This document shows, one piece after another, positions 1 through 7,605 of a stretch of 35,555 nucleotides of DNA. A program made the position numbers and the translations under genes. The stretch is from Gammaproteobacteria bacterium. GTDB taxonomy: Bacteria; Pseudomonadota; Gammaproteobacteria; HK1. Positions within the stretch are counted from its first letter, which is position 1; each line of letters opens with the position of its first letter. A model generated the notes under the pieces. It worked only from the letters and a program-made list of their open reading frames with translations. It had not been told where the DNA came from and did not search any database. Where the stretch lies: the NCBI GenBank assembly GCA_009937425.1, contig JAACFO010000029.1:1-35555 (forward strand). Reading direction: 5' to 3'.

Positions 1-197
1 CCGGGCGCTACTTCCGGGGTGACGTCCAGTTCTTCCAGGGCCAGGCGAACGAATTCCATGGCGTTTCGGCACTGGGGAACGGCCTTGTAGTGCCGATCAA
101 GCTGCCGCAACCACAGGACCTGATCAACTATGGTGCCGAAGGCTGCGTCCAGGCGCTTTATACCGGTAACGTGCAAGCCATCGCGTACACTGAGTGA
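1..197 (+). CDS. 3' end of an unrecognised protein (partial)
   Basis: An open frame runs from the left edge (first complete codon at base 3) to TGA at 195-197 and gives about 64 C-terminal residues, ending QAIAYTE. It is rich in Gly, Gln and aromatic residues with one Cys, and has no hydrophobic segment. I do not recognise a family. It is called coding because the frame stays open to the edge and codon use resembles the neighbours. The 5' part lies outside the window, so length, start and function cannot be judged. Confidence 0.5.
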   Translation, partial: GRYFRGDVQFFQGQANEFHGVSALGNGLVVPIKLPQPQDLINYGAEGCVQALYTGNVQAIAYTE

Positions 198-389
198 ATC
201 CCTTGCGTGAATAGGGTATAGCGTTTGCAATTATGGAAGTCCTCTTTCCGGAAAATTCCGTGCCGGTAAGGTCATTGGCGGGAGTTACGATCGCTCGATA
301 TGCCGACAGTTAGATCCTACGCCAGGAATCCATGTTTATCTATGTGATGTGTCTTGCAATAGAAGGAATTCCGCGGCTTCGTTGCCGAT

Positions 390-430
390 ATCCGGCCAGA
401 GGACTTGTGGCGGAGCCAATCTGGCCGGAT
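390..430. promoter_or_regulatory. 11-bp perfect inverted repeat upstream of the SDR gene
   Basis: ATCCGGCCAGA at 390-400 is matched by its exact reverse complement TCTGGCCGGAT at 420-430, with a 19-base spacer. It ends 38 bases before the SDR start codon. It could be a dimeric-regulator operator or a hairpin in the 5' leader. There is no T-run, so it does not look like an intrinsic terminator. The rest of the 198-467 gap shows nothing I can name. Confidence 0.5.
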
Positions 431-467
431 GATTGCCGGGAAGCCAAGAGCGAGGACTGGGGGAATC

Positions 468-1268
468 ATGCGACTCGAGGGGAAAGTTACCATCATCATG
501 GGGGCCGGTCAGACGCTGGGGTCAACGGTTGGAAACGGTCGCGCGACGGCGCTTCTTTTCGCCAGGGAGGGGGCCAAGGTGCTGGCGGTCGACAGAGATC
601 CTGCGTCGGCTGAGGAAACGGTGCGATTGATCGGTGCCGAGGGCGGCGAGGCCGCGGCAAGAGAGGCCGACGTCACCGACGAGGCCAGTGTAGAAGCGGC
701 CATCAGCGATTGCGCGGCCAAGTGGGGACGGGTGGACGTGCTCCACAATAACGTGGGCATCAGCGTCGCCGGCGGTGACGCCGTCGTTACCGAGATTACG
801 ACAGAAGCCTTCGACCGGGTCATGGCGGTAAATCTTCGCGGTACGGTGATGGCGTGTAAGCACGCGCTCCCCCACATGCGCCGGCAGGGCAGCGGCGTTA
901 TCGTCAACATTTCGTCCATCGCCGCGGTGGAAAATTATCCGTGGGTCGCTTACAAAGCGAGCAAGGCCGCCATCGTGGCATTTACGCAACAACTGGCTAT
1001 CCAGAACGCCGAGTACGGGATTCGCGCCAACGTTATTCTGCCCGGCCTCATGGATACGCCCATGGCGGTGGACACCCGTGCCCGGGCCTTCGGCCGGCCC
1101 CGGGAAGAGATTGCCGCTGAGCGGGATGCACGCGTTCCCCTGCGTAACAAGATGGGCAGCGCCTGGGATGTGGCCCATGCCGCCCTGTTTCTTGCGTCCG
1201 AGGAGGCGGGCTTTATCACCGGGGCGGCTTTGCCCGTCGACGGGGGTGCCAGTTGTCGGGTCGGATAG
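468..1268 (+). CDS. SDR family NAD(P)-dependent oxidoreductase
   Basis: A 266-residue classical short-chain dehydrogenase/reductase, which oxidises an alcohol or reduces a carbonyl with NAD(P)H in the cytoplasm. The Rossmann glycine motif lies at residues 12-25 and is longer than the usual TGxxxGxG, reading GAGQTLGSTVGNGRA. An NNVG motif is at 94-97, the catalytic Ser at about 150 (NISS), and the YxxxK pair at Tyr162/Lys166. The C-terminal LPVDGG is typical of the family. The ATG at 468 is preferred over an upstream start at 405 because a GGGGGA ribosome site precedes it and the protein then begins as SDRs usually do. An 11-bp inverted repeat lies upstream. Substrate is unknown. Confidence 0.9.
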   Translation: MRLEGKVTIIMGAGQTLGSTVGNGRATALLFAREGAKVLAVDRDPASAEETVRLIGAEGGEAAAREADVTDEASVEAAISDCAAKWGRVDVLHNNVGISVAGGDAVVTEITTEAFDRVMAVNLRGTVMACKHALPHMRRQGSGVIVNISSIAAVENYPWVAYKASKAAIVAFTQQLAIQNAEYGIRANVILPGLMDTPMAVDTRARAFGRPREEIAAERDARVPLRNKMGSAWDVAHAALFLASEEAGFITGAALPVDGGASCRVG

Positions 1269-1287
1269 CCGCTTCCAGGCCGGCGAT

Positions 1288-1914
1288 TCAATCCCCGAAG
1301 GGCGGGGCTTCACCCTCGGGAAGCGGGACCTGGAAGCTCACCAGGACCATGGAGATCAGCGAGTAGTAGCCGAGTAAAACTACCAGCTCCACCAGCGCCG
1401 CCTCGCCGAGAGCGGCCACCGTATCCCGGTAAAGATCGTCGCTGATCTGGTGCTGGTTCAGCAGCGCTCTGGAGTAATCGTGAACCAAGCGCTCGTCCGG
1501 CGCATCGAGCGGCGGCTGGGCGCCTTGGCGAATGGCCTCGATGATCCCATCGCAGACCCCGCACTCGCTGGCGATGCGCGCATGGGCCCACCACTCGTAA
1601 TCGGCACGCCAGTGGGCGGCCACGCAGAGCACACCGATTTCCCGTTGCCGGGGTGACAGGATACCGTCGAATCGCAAGCGTTCCCCGAGGCGCTGGGCCG
1701 GGTCCCCCACGTGCGGTGCATAGAGCAGGGCATTGAATGGGCCTCGCAGGCCGCCTCCCGGGGTGATGTGCGGGGAGGGCCCCTTGCCGGTATTTCGCTT
1801 CCCACCGGTTATCGCGTCGAAGAGCGCGCGCCCGGTTGCGCCCAGACTGTCGTGGGCGAGCTCAGGGAGCCGCCCCGTGGTGCCATCAGACGTCCCATCG
1901 GTGCCGGTTGACAT
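1288..1914 (-). CDS. Carboxymuconolactone decarboxylase family protein
   Basis: A 208-residue all-alpha protein of the CMD/AhpD superfamily. It carries the family pattern GRLPEL near the start, LSPRQREIGVL with HWRADYEWWAH at about 85-110, and an ALGEAALVELV...GYYSLI helix near the C-terminus. Members decarboxylate gamma-carboxymuconolactone or act as alkylhydroperoxidase-like reductases. A CGVC sequence is present, but it sits in the helix after the YEW motif rather than where AhpD has its redox CxxC, so peroxidase activity is not implied. Its ATG is one base from the TGA of the DUF899 gene (TGA-C-ATG), which predicts translational coupling. It is the last gene of the CBS-DUF899-CMD operon. 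Substrate is not predictable. Confidence 0.85.
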   Translation of the reverse strand: MSTGTDGTSDGTTGRLPELAHDSLGATGRALFDAITGGKRNTGKGPSPHITPGGGLRGPFNALLYAPHVGDPAQRLGERLRFDGILSPRQREIGVLCVAAHWRADYEWWAHARIASECGVCDGIIEAIRQGAQPPLDAPDERLVHDYSRALLNQHQISDDLYRDTVAALGEAALVELVVLLGYYSLISMVLVSFQVPLPEGEAPPFGD

Positions 1915-1915
1915 G

Positions 1916-2587
1916 TCAGCGTGTCAACGCGGGAAACCAATCGGTACCGCGGCCTTCCGGAGTCGTATCGAGCACGTTCCACAGCGGCCACATCAGGTCC
2001 AGGTGGCGTGGCTGACCCTCGATATCCGCATACAGCATTTCCGAGCCCCAGAAATGTTGAACCACGCTATTGCGCCGAACGAATACGTTCGCCATCGGCA
2101 TCTGTTCGCCCTTTTCAGTTTCCGAGAAGTAATCCAGACCGTAGCCGTTGTGCTGAGAGGACAACATGCGCAATTTGTCCCAACCCCGCGCGCGTGCATA
2201 GTCGGCTATGCGATGGATGGGGGATTTCGCCGTCACGGCGACGTTGATGCGCTCGGCGAGATGGGGTGCATTGCCATTCAGCCCGTCGAGAAAGGAACTG
2301 CACATGGGACATGGATTCTCGACCTCCGGCCCGTACATGAATCCATATAGAAACAGCGAATCTTTGCCTGTCTCGAAAAGTTCCGATAATCGGACTTTGC
2401 GGATGGTGCCGTTGCGGTCAACTTCATCGAATTCATAGTCCTCCTTGATCACGCCCCCGGAGGGAAGCTGCGCGCGCAATCCCGCCACTCGGGCGATCTG
2501 TTCCCTCAAGCGTGTTTCTTCGTCGAGTAATGTGGACCGTGCCTGACGGTACTCTTCGCTCTCATTTGGAAAATGCTGTTTCGTCAC
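1916..2587 (-). CDS. DUF899 family thioredoxin-like protein
   Basis: A 223-residue protein of the DUF899 group, which has a thioredoxin-like fold and no settled biochemical role. Supporting features are the opening helix (EEYRQARSTLL), KEDYEFD at about 48-54, a YGFMYGP strand, and CPMC at Cys93/Cys96 followed by SSFLDGLNG. The frame is open for 62 more codons upstream, but that stretch overlaps the CBS gene. The GTG at 2587 is the likely start because AAGGAG (2595-2600 on the reverse strand) sits 7 bases before it. It lies 22 bases after the CBS gene and is coupled to the CMD gene. Cytoplasmic; a redox function is inference only. Confidence 0.82.
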   Translation of the reverse strand: MTKQHFPNESEEYRQARSTLLDEETRLREQIARVAGLRAQLPSGGVIKEDYEFDEVDRNGTIRKVRLSELFETGKDSLFLYGFMYGPEVENPCPMCSSFLDGLNGNAPHLAERINVAVTAKSPIHRIADYARARGWDKLRMLSSQHNGYGLDYFSETEKGEQMPMANVFVRRNSVVQHFWGSEMLYADIEGQPRHLDLMWPLWNVLDTTPEGRGTDWFPALTR

Positions 2588-2594
2588 GTTCGCG

Positions 2595-2600
2595 CTCCTT
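2595..2600 (-). promoter_or_regulatory. Ribosome-binding site deciding a GTG start
   Basis: AAGGAG on the reverse strand, 7 bases upstream of GTG at 2587. It lies in the short gap after the CBS stop and fixes the start of the DUF899 gene, against the longer frame that would overlap the CBS gene by about 160 bases. Confidence 0.7.
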
Positions 2601-2609
2601 GCCGGTCTC

Positions 2610-3284
2610 TTAGTCGTCCTCGTCGAGTTGCGAGCGAATGTCGTCCATGATTTTCCGAGCCGCGTCGGCGCGCTCCTTTTCCCGGGCACTGCGGCGGGAC
2701 TCTTGCTCGGCGAGCCGCGCTTCCCTGGCACGCAGATCGACGGTGCTGACCTTCGGGTTCGGCGTGTTGGCACGGAACTCGGAGAGCTCCGCCGCCATCT
2801 GTTGACGAAGGTTGCTCAATTCCTCCATGTTCATCGGTTGCGTGTCATCCAGGTCCTGATGCTTCGCTGCCGGCGCTTTGGATTCCCGTTCCGCGGCATC
2901 GAGCACGTCGAGGTAACTGAGGATCCCGACCATCTCCTCGCCGTCGGTGACGATCAGGCAGCCGATGCGTTTGTCGCGGATGATTTTCACTGCCGTCGAG
3001 ACAGTGGCATCGGGCGATACGGTTATCGGATCCGCCACCATGATTTTTTCCACAGTGGTAGGATCGGTCACGAGAAACTCGTCGATGCCGGAGTTGGAGT
3101 CTTTGAAAAACGCCCCCACGCCGCGCAAATCGCGCTCCGACAGAATTCCCACCAGCTTGCCTTTGGTGCTGAGCACCGGTAGATGACGGAAGCCGCCGTC
3201 ACGCATGAGCTCGAAGGCAACATGTACAGGCGTGCCGACTGGCGCGGAGACCACCTTGGCCGACATCAGATCTCTGACTCGCAT
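2610..3284 (-). CDS. CBS-pair protein with charged C-terminal helix
   Basis: 224 residues. Two CBS domains (about 1-55 and 78-133) each show the expected MVxDPxTV / GxLSxRDL-type repeat: DLMSAKVVSAPVGT, LVGILSERDL, IMVADPITVSPDAT and MVGILSYLDVLD. CBS pairs bind adenine nucleotides and act as energy or ligand sensors. The last 80 residues are highly charged and repeat Arg/Glu/Ala, consistent with a coiled coil, and end in an acidic DEDD tail. No enzyme domain is attached, so it probably regulates a partner. It heads the three-gene reverse operon; the 138-base gap to the divergent glutaredoxin-DinB gene should hold both promoters. Confidence 0.87.
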   Translation of the reverse strand: MRVRDLMSAKVVSAPVGTPVHVAFELMRDGGFRHLPVLSTKGKLVGILSERDLRGVGAFFKDSNSGIDEFLVTDPTTVEKIMVADPITVSPDATVSTAVKIIRDKRIGCLIVTDGEEMVGILSYLDVLDAAERESKAPAAKHQDLDDTQPMNMEELSNLRQQMAAELSEFRANTPNPKVSTVDLRAREARLAEQESRRSAREKERADAARKIMDDIRSQLDEDD

Positions 3285-3422
3285 GATTGCCCCTCTTTGG
3301 CGCCGTCATTCCGACCCGGGCCATTATAGGACGGACGGGTCGTGAGATTTACACGGATTTTAGTTACTGTGGCCAAGGATGCATGATTATAGGAACAGGC
3401 CGCGACCCGGGGGGTGGCTGAT

Positions 3423-4217
3423 ATGACAGAGCAACCATCGCAGCACGCGCTCAAGGTGTATTGGCAGCCGGGTTGCTCCAGCTGCCTGAAGACCAAAGAA
3501 TTCCTGCTCGCGAACGGCATGGAGTTCGAATCCATCAATGTGTTGGAAGACGAGAAGGGCTTCCAGGAGCTGGAGGCGCTGGGCGTCAGGCTGGTGCCCA
3601 TCGTGGCCCGGGGCACGGACTGGGCCAACGGCGCGGTGTTTCGCGATGTGGCCAGGGTGGCGGGCTTCGAGTGGAGCGGTCACAAAATGCTCTCACCGGA
3701 AGACATGCAGGCGCGAATCGACACAATCCTGAGCGCTGCTCACCGATTCGCGGGCCAGATCCCTGATGGCGAATTGGACACGCTGCTGCCGGGGCGTCCG
3801 CGATCCTACCGTCAGCTCGCTTACCATATATTTCAGATACCGGACGTGTTCCTGGATCGCGTCGAACACGACGCGGCCTACACCTACGAAGCATTGATAA
3901 GCCAGTTGCCGCCACAGCTCGAGACCCGGGAGGACCTGCTAGACTACGGCGCCCGGGTGCGCTCGCGACTGAACGCCTGGTGGCAGTCCACGGGGAAAAA
4001 CACGGATTTTTCGCAACCCGGAAAGGTTTATTACGGCGACGTCAGCTTGCACGAGGTATTCGAGCGCACCGCCTGGCACTCCGGGCAACACACGCGTCAG
4101 CTCATGCTGACCCTGGAGAAGCTCGGCATATCACCATCAGAGCCGCTCAGCGATGCGGATTTCGCCGGCCTTCCCATGCCCGGCAAAGTCTGGGACAACG
4201 AGCAGGACTGGGATTGA
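3423..4217 (+). CDS. Glutaredoxin-DinB/YfiT fusion protein
   Basis: A 264-residue two-domain protein. Residues about 8-85 are glutaredoxin-like: a beta-strand leads into CSSC (Cys18/Cys21), with a cis-Pro motif LVPIV at about 57-61. Residues about 95-245 look like a DinB/YfiT four-helix bundle with the three likely metal-binding His: His135 (LAYH), His219 and His223 (WHSGQH). DinB-fold enzymes include metal-dependent thiol transferases and maleylpyruvate isomerases that use low-molecular-weight thiols. The fusion suggests a thiol-linked reaction, but that is inference. ATG at 3423 is chosen because a GGGGGG run ends 8 bases before it; an in-frame GTG at 3414 would lie inside that run. It stands alone. 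Confidence 0.85.
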   Translation: MTEQPSQHALKVYWQPGCSSCLKTKEFLLANGMEFESINVLEDEKGFQELEALGVRLVPIVARGTDWANGAVFRDVARVAGFEWSGHKMLSPEDMQARIDTILSAAHRFAGQIPDGELDTLLPGRPRSYRQLAYHIFQIPDVFLDRVEHDAAYTYEALISQLPPQLETREDLLDYGARVRSRLNAWWQSTGKNTDFSQPGKVYYGDVSLHEVFERTAWHSGQHTRQLMLTLEKLGISPSEPLSDADFAGLPMPGKVWDNEQDWD

Positions 4218-4286
4218 GCCGGCCGCCCGGGATGGGTCGCCACCGAATTTCGATCAGTAGAAGTCCTTCATCCAAGCAGGGCAGTG

Positions 4287-4682
4287 TTAATTGCCGCTGC
4301 CGATGACCGCGATGGCTTCGACCTCGATCAGTAGCTCCGGCATGATCAGAGCTGGTGTGGCGACCGCCGTGCTGGAGGGTACACCGCCGGGAAAAGCTTC
4401 GGTGCGTGCCCTGCCAAACTCTCTGTAGCCGGAAATATCGGTCAAATAGGTGGTGATCTTTACCACATCCGCCATCGTGGCGCCGGCGCTCGTGAGTGCC
4501 TCTTCGATGTTCTTGAAGATCTGCTTTGATTGGGCGTAGACATCGTCTTGGCCGACGACGTTGCCCTCACTATCCAGCGCCACTGTGCCGGATAGAATCA
4601 CCGTTTCACCCAGTTTTACGCCGGCGGAAATATTCAGCTTCTTGGTCCAGGCCCAACCCGGATCAACGCGTTCCTGTTTCAT
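4287..4682 (-). CDS. RidA/YjgF family protein (Rid-like)
   Basis: 131 residues, the usual size of this trimeric family. Enamine/imine deaminases of this type hydrolyse reactive 2-aminoacrylate-like products of PLP enzymes. Family features are the SGTVALD strand, QSKQIFKNIEEALTSAGA, VVKITTYLTDI and the closing IEVEAIAVI. In RidA proper, an Arg in PARS contacts the substrate carboxylate. Here the matching stretch reads PSST (Pro102-Thr105), so that Arg is missing and the protein probably belongs to a non-archetypal Rid subgroup with an unknown activity. A GGGAGG ribosome site precedes the ATG. It is divergent from the methyltransferase gene. Confidence 0.88.
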   Translation of the reverse strand: MKQERVDPGWAWTKKLNISAGVKLGETVILSGTVALDSEGNVVGQDDVYAQSKQIFKNIEEALTSAGATMADVVKITTYLTDISGYREFGRARTEAFPGGVPSSTAVATPALIMPELLIEVEAIAVIGSGN

Positions 4683-4799
4683 ATGGTCCTCCCTTACTTA
4701 CGCCGCGGGCCTCGCCTGATGCGGATCAATGCAGTTCGAGCAGAATTCTGCATCTGATATGCCTCTCTGGCAACAGGCGATCTGCCCATCCCTTTACCC

Positions 4800-5468
4800 A
4801 TGAACTCCATGGAAATCCACCCTGATCGGTCACGACGATCAACCCCGTCCCCGGCGGCCAAACGGCAACGATACGACCGCCTTGCGCCATTCTACGATCT
4901 TCTTGATCTACCCTTTGAGCATCGCCGCTACAGGACTTTGCGGCCGCAGCTGTTCGAAGGCATTTCCGGAACAATACTCGATGCCGGCGTGGGCACCGGG
5001 CGAAACATGCCCTTCTATCCCGAAGGCAGCCGTGTCACCGGTATCGACTTCAGCCCCGCCATGATTGTGCGCGCAAATCAACGCCGGGCAAAACTCGGCA
5101 AGGACATCGAGCTCCTGGAGATGAATGTTCTTGCAACCACCTTTCCGGACCAGCACTTCGATGCCATCGTCGCCACATTCTTATTTTGCGTGCTCGACGA
5201 GGACCTGCAACTTCCTGCGCTGCGTGAGCTCTCCCGCATATGCAAATCGACCGGGGTGATCCGTTTTCTGGAATATACGTACTCGAATGATTCGTTGAGG
5301 CGTTTCGTGATGAGGCTTTGGGCACCATGGGTGCGCTGGATTTATGGGGCGGGATTCGACCGGCAAACCGAGCGATACATCCCGGAAGCGGGCTTGGAAC
5401 TCTTCGAGAAGCGGTTTGTTTATCGGGACACAATCAAGCTGATTGTCACCCGGCCCGCGGGCGCATAG
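4800..5468 (+). CDS. Class I SAM-dependent methyltransferase
   Basis: 222 residues, UbiE-like. A YDRLAPFYD entry motif lies at 25-33, the SAM-binding motif I LDAGVGTGRN at about 60-69, then GIDFSPAMI, and a motif II/III region DAIVATFLFCVLDED. The remaining fold is the small Rossmann-like methyltransferase without a membrane segment. The substrate could be a quinone-like, lipid or small metabolite; nothing here decides. Two in-frame ATGs (4800 and 4809) are equally possible since no strong Shine-Dalgarno sequence is visible. It is divergent from the Rid gene and convergent with the lactonase gene. Confidence 0.85.
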   Translation: MNSMEIHPDRSRRSTPSPAAKRQRYDRLAPFYDLLDLPFEHRRYRTLRPQLFEGISGTILDAGVGTGRNMPFYPEGSRVTGIDFSPAMIVRANQRRAKLGKDIELLEMNVLATTFPDQHFDAIVATFLFCVLDEDLQLPALRELSRICKSTGVIRFLEYTYSNDSLRRFVMRLWAPWVRWIYGAGFDRQTERYIPEAGLELFEKRFVYRDTIKLIVTRPAGA

Positions 5469-5532
5469 GTGTCCTGCGTCATCGATACTGTATATCCGAC
5501 AAATTCCTTCTGCGGGTCGCCTGTCTCCGGTG

Positions 5533-6363
5533 CTAGCGCGCAAACCCCATCGAGTTCATCTTGCGAGCAGGCGGTTCATCCAGCCTGCACACCCACCCCC
5601 GAAGCTCGCTCGCCGGCGGAGAATACAATTCGCGCACCAGGGGATCGTGACCGGGAATGATGTGATCCTCGCTATCGGCTAATTGTTCGAGGCGCGCGAA
5701 GCTCTTCATCATATCCGCCTCGGAGAAGCAGATGGGGAAGGGTGAGCGGCGCATGAAGTTTTCGTAGAAGTGACTGGCGTCCGATGCCAGCAGCACGATA
5801 CCGCGACGGGTCGGCACGCGCACCACTTGCAATCCTGCCGTATGCCCGGGTAAGCGATGTACGCTGATGCCAGGTGCGATCTCCCCGTCCTCGTCGTGAA
5901 ACACGACACGTCCGTCATAGAGTAAGCGCACCATGTCGCACACGTGGTTCGCCGAGAAGGCCCAGCGTTCGCCGGCATCCAGCATTGCCGGTCCGGTGGC
6001 GAATGCCATTTCCGAATTCTGCAAATGGAAACGGGCGGCGGCAAAGTCCGGCAGGGTACCGGCGTGATCGTAGTGCAGGTGCGTGATCACAACGTCCTCA
6101 ACGGTTGCAAGTTCAACACCGACCCGGGCAAGTGCCTGTTGGGGCGTCTGCAACAGTTTCCGGTCTCTTTGCCTCGCTTCCTCCAGCCCGAATCCTGTGT
6201 CTACCACGATCGTGCGCTTGTCGTTTCGCACCACCCACAGGAAATAGTCGATGGGCATCGGCGAATCGTGATCATCTGCCAGCTTGAAGTTATCCGCCCG
6301 GGTCCGATTCGTGCGCTCCGCATAACGAAGTGCGAAGATTTCGTAAAGCTCTTTCGCGGCCAT
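5533..6363 (-). CDS. MBL-fold hydrolase, N-acyl homoserine lactonase-like
   Basis: 276 residues of the metallo-beta-lactamase superfamily, closest in pattern to AttM/AiiA-type lactonases. The dinuclear zinc ligands are visible: HLHYDH at 95-100, His174 (PGHTAG), Asp195 (LLASDASHF) and His239 (IIPGHD). The opening YEIFALRYA...PMPIDYFLWVV is characteristic of this lactonase group. Such enzymes open lactone rings: acyl-homoserine lactones in quorum quenching, or gamma-butyrolactone in catabolism. A GGAGA site precedes the ATG. The divergent amidohydrolase gene and nearby transhydrogenase favour a catabolic role over signal quenching, but this is inference. Confidence 0.85.
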   Translation of the reverse strand: MAAKELYEIFALRYAERTNRTRADNFKLADDHDSPMPIDYFLWVVRNDKRTIVVDTGFGLEEARQRDRKLLQTPQQALARVGVELATVEDVVITHLHYDHAGTLPDFAAARFHLQNSEMAFATGPAMLDAGERWAFSANHVCDMVRLLYDGRVVFHDEDGEIAPGISVHRLPGHTAGLQVVRVPTRRGIVLLASDASHFYENFMRRSPFPICFSEADMMKSFARLEQLADSEDHIIPGHDPLVRELYSPPASELRGWVCRLDEPPARKMNSMGFAR

Positions 6364-6444
6364 GAATGTTCTCCACTAGAACTGCTTGCGCTTTTACCAA
6401 TCCCTCATATACAGCATACTAACCAGCGTTAGCTGGAGGGTAAA

Positions 6445-7581
6445 ATGGACTATCGAGTAATCTCCGCCGACTGTCATATCGATTTGATTTGGTTGCCACC
6501 GGATCTGTTCACATACAATGCAAGCGCTGCCCTGAAGGAGCGCATGCCATTCGTCACCGACAGTGACGATGGCCCAATCTGGATCTCCAAAGGCGGCGCC
6601 AGCTTTGGGCTGCAAAATGGCATGGGCTCGGCCGGCCGCAGGTATGTCCCGGGTGAGATCCAGCGTGCCGATCGCATGGCTGAAACCGGACTCTACGAGG
6701 ATGGGCGCAATGGCGTACGGCGCCTGACCGATCCGCACTTGCGCATCAAGGATCAGGATTTGGACGGCGTCCAGGCGGAGGTGCTCTACGGCATTCTCGG
6801 TGCTGCCCAGCGATTGAACGATCCACCGGCCGCCACCGAGATGATGCGAATCTACAATGGTTGGTTGGACGAATTTTGCGCCACCTACCCCGAGCGTTTT
6901 GCCGGCATCGCGTCAATTCCCAATCACGATGTGGCGGCGGCCGTGGAAGAAGTGCGCCGGGTCTCCGCGCGCGGCGTCGCCAGGGGTATGGAGGTTTCCG
7001 CCACTTTGGACATGAAGCCCCTGTACGATCCGGCGTGGAATCCGCTTTGGCAGGCGGCAAGCGAAGCGCGGTTACCGGTGCACTTTCATACCATCGGCGG
7101 CAAGAAGCCTGATATGGAATCCATGCAACCGCTGCAAGCGCGCCAGGCATTTGCCGTTTTCATTACCGGCTTTCAGCTCAACATGGCCGGTAAGCTCATG
7201 GAGCTCATCTACGGCGGCGTGTTTGAAGCCTATCCAGAGTTGGTTGTCGTCATAGGAGAGAGCGGTATCGGCTGGATACCCTATGTGCTGGAGCACATGG
7301 ATCTCGAGTGGGAAGAGCAGTTCAAGGATTTGACCCTTAAAATGAAACCCTCGGAGTACTGGCGACGACAATGCCGTGCCACCTATCAGAGCGACCCGGT
7401 CGGGCTTCGACTCATCGATTTGCTCGGCGATGACACGATTATGTGGGGCTCCGACTTTCCCCATCCGGATGGTGTATGGCCCGATAGCCAGGCGTTCATC
7501 GAGCGGGAACTCGCCGATGTTCCGGAAGCGGTCCGGCGTAAGCTCGTGTGTGAAAACGCCGCGCGTCTATACGGGTTCTGA
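6445..7581 (+). CDS. Amidohydrolase family 2 (ACMSD-like) protein
   Basis: 378 residues of a TIM-barrel amidohydrolase family that includes ACMSD decarboxylase. It starts SADCHIDL, with the metal motif as His11-x-Asp13 rather than the common HxH. A barrel His lies in PVHFHTIGG, and the closing metal-binding Asp is in GSDFPHPDG near the C-terminus. GESGIGW is also typical. Members decarboxylate or hydrolyse aromatic-acid-derived substrates in catabolic clusters. A strong GGAGGG ribosome site precedes the ATG. It is divergent from the lactonase gene with an 81-base shared gap, so the two are probably co-regulated. Substrate unknown. Confidence 0.85.
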   Translation: MDYRVISADCHIDLIWLPPDLFTYNASAALKERMPFVTDSDDGPIWISKGGASFGLQNGMGSAGRRYVPGEIQRADRMAETGLYEDGRNGVRRLTDPHLRIKDQDLDGVQAEVLYGILGAAQRLNDPPAATEMMRIYNGWLDEFCATYPERFAGIASIPNHDVAAAVEEVRRVSARGVARGMEVSATLDMKPLYDPAWNPLWQAASEARLPVHFHTIGGKKPDMESMQPLQARQAFAVFITGFQLNMAGKLMELIYGGVFEAYPELVVVIGESGIGWIPYVLEHMDLEWEEQFKDLTLKMKPSEYWRRQCRATYQSDPVGLRLIDLLGDDTIMWGSDFPHPDGVWPDSQAFIERELADVPEAVRRKLVCENAARLYGF

Positions 7582-7605
7582 AGTCAGAGAGCTCTATTGC
7601 GGGAT

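Noticed and set aside
522-1313. 263-codon reverse-strand frame opposite the SDR gene
   Set aside because: It is a shadow of the SDR frame, with no family match and no ribosome site, in a high-GC region where antisense frames are common.
1555-1600. Redox CxxC of AhpD in the CMD protein
   Set aside because: CGVC lies after the YEW motif in a helix, not at the AhpD active-site position.
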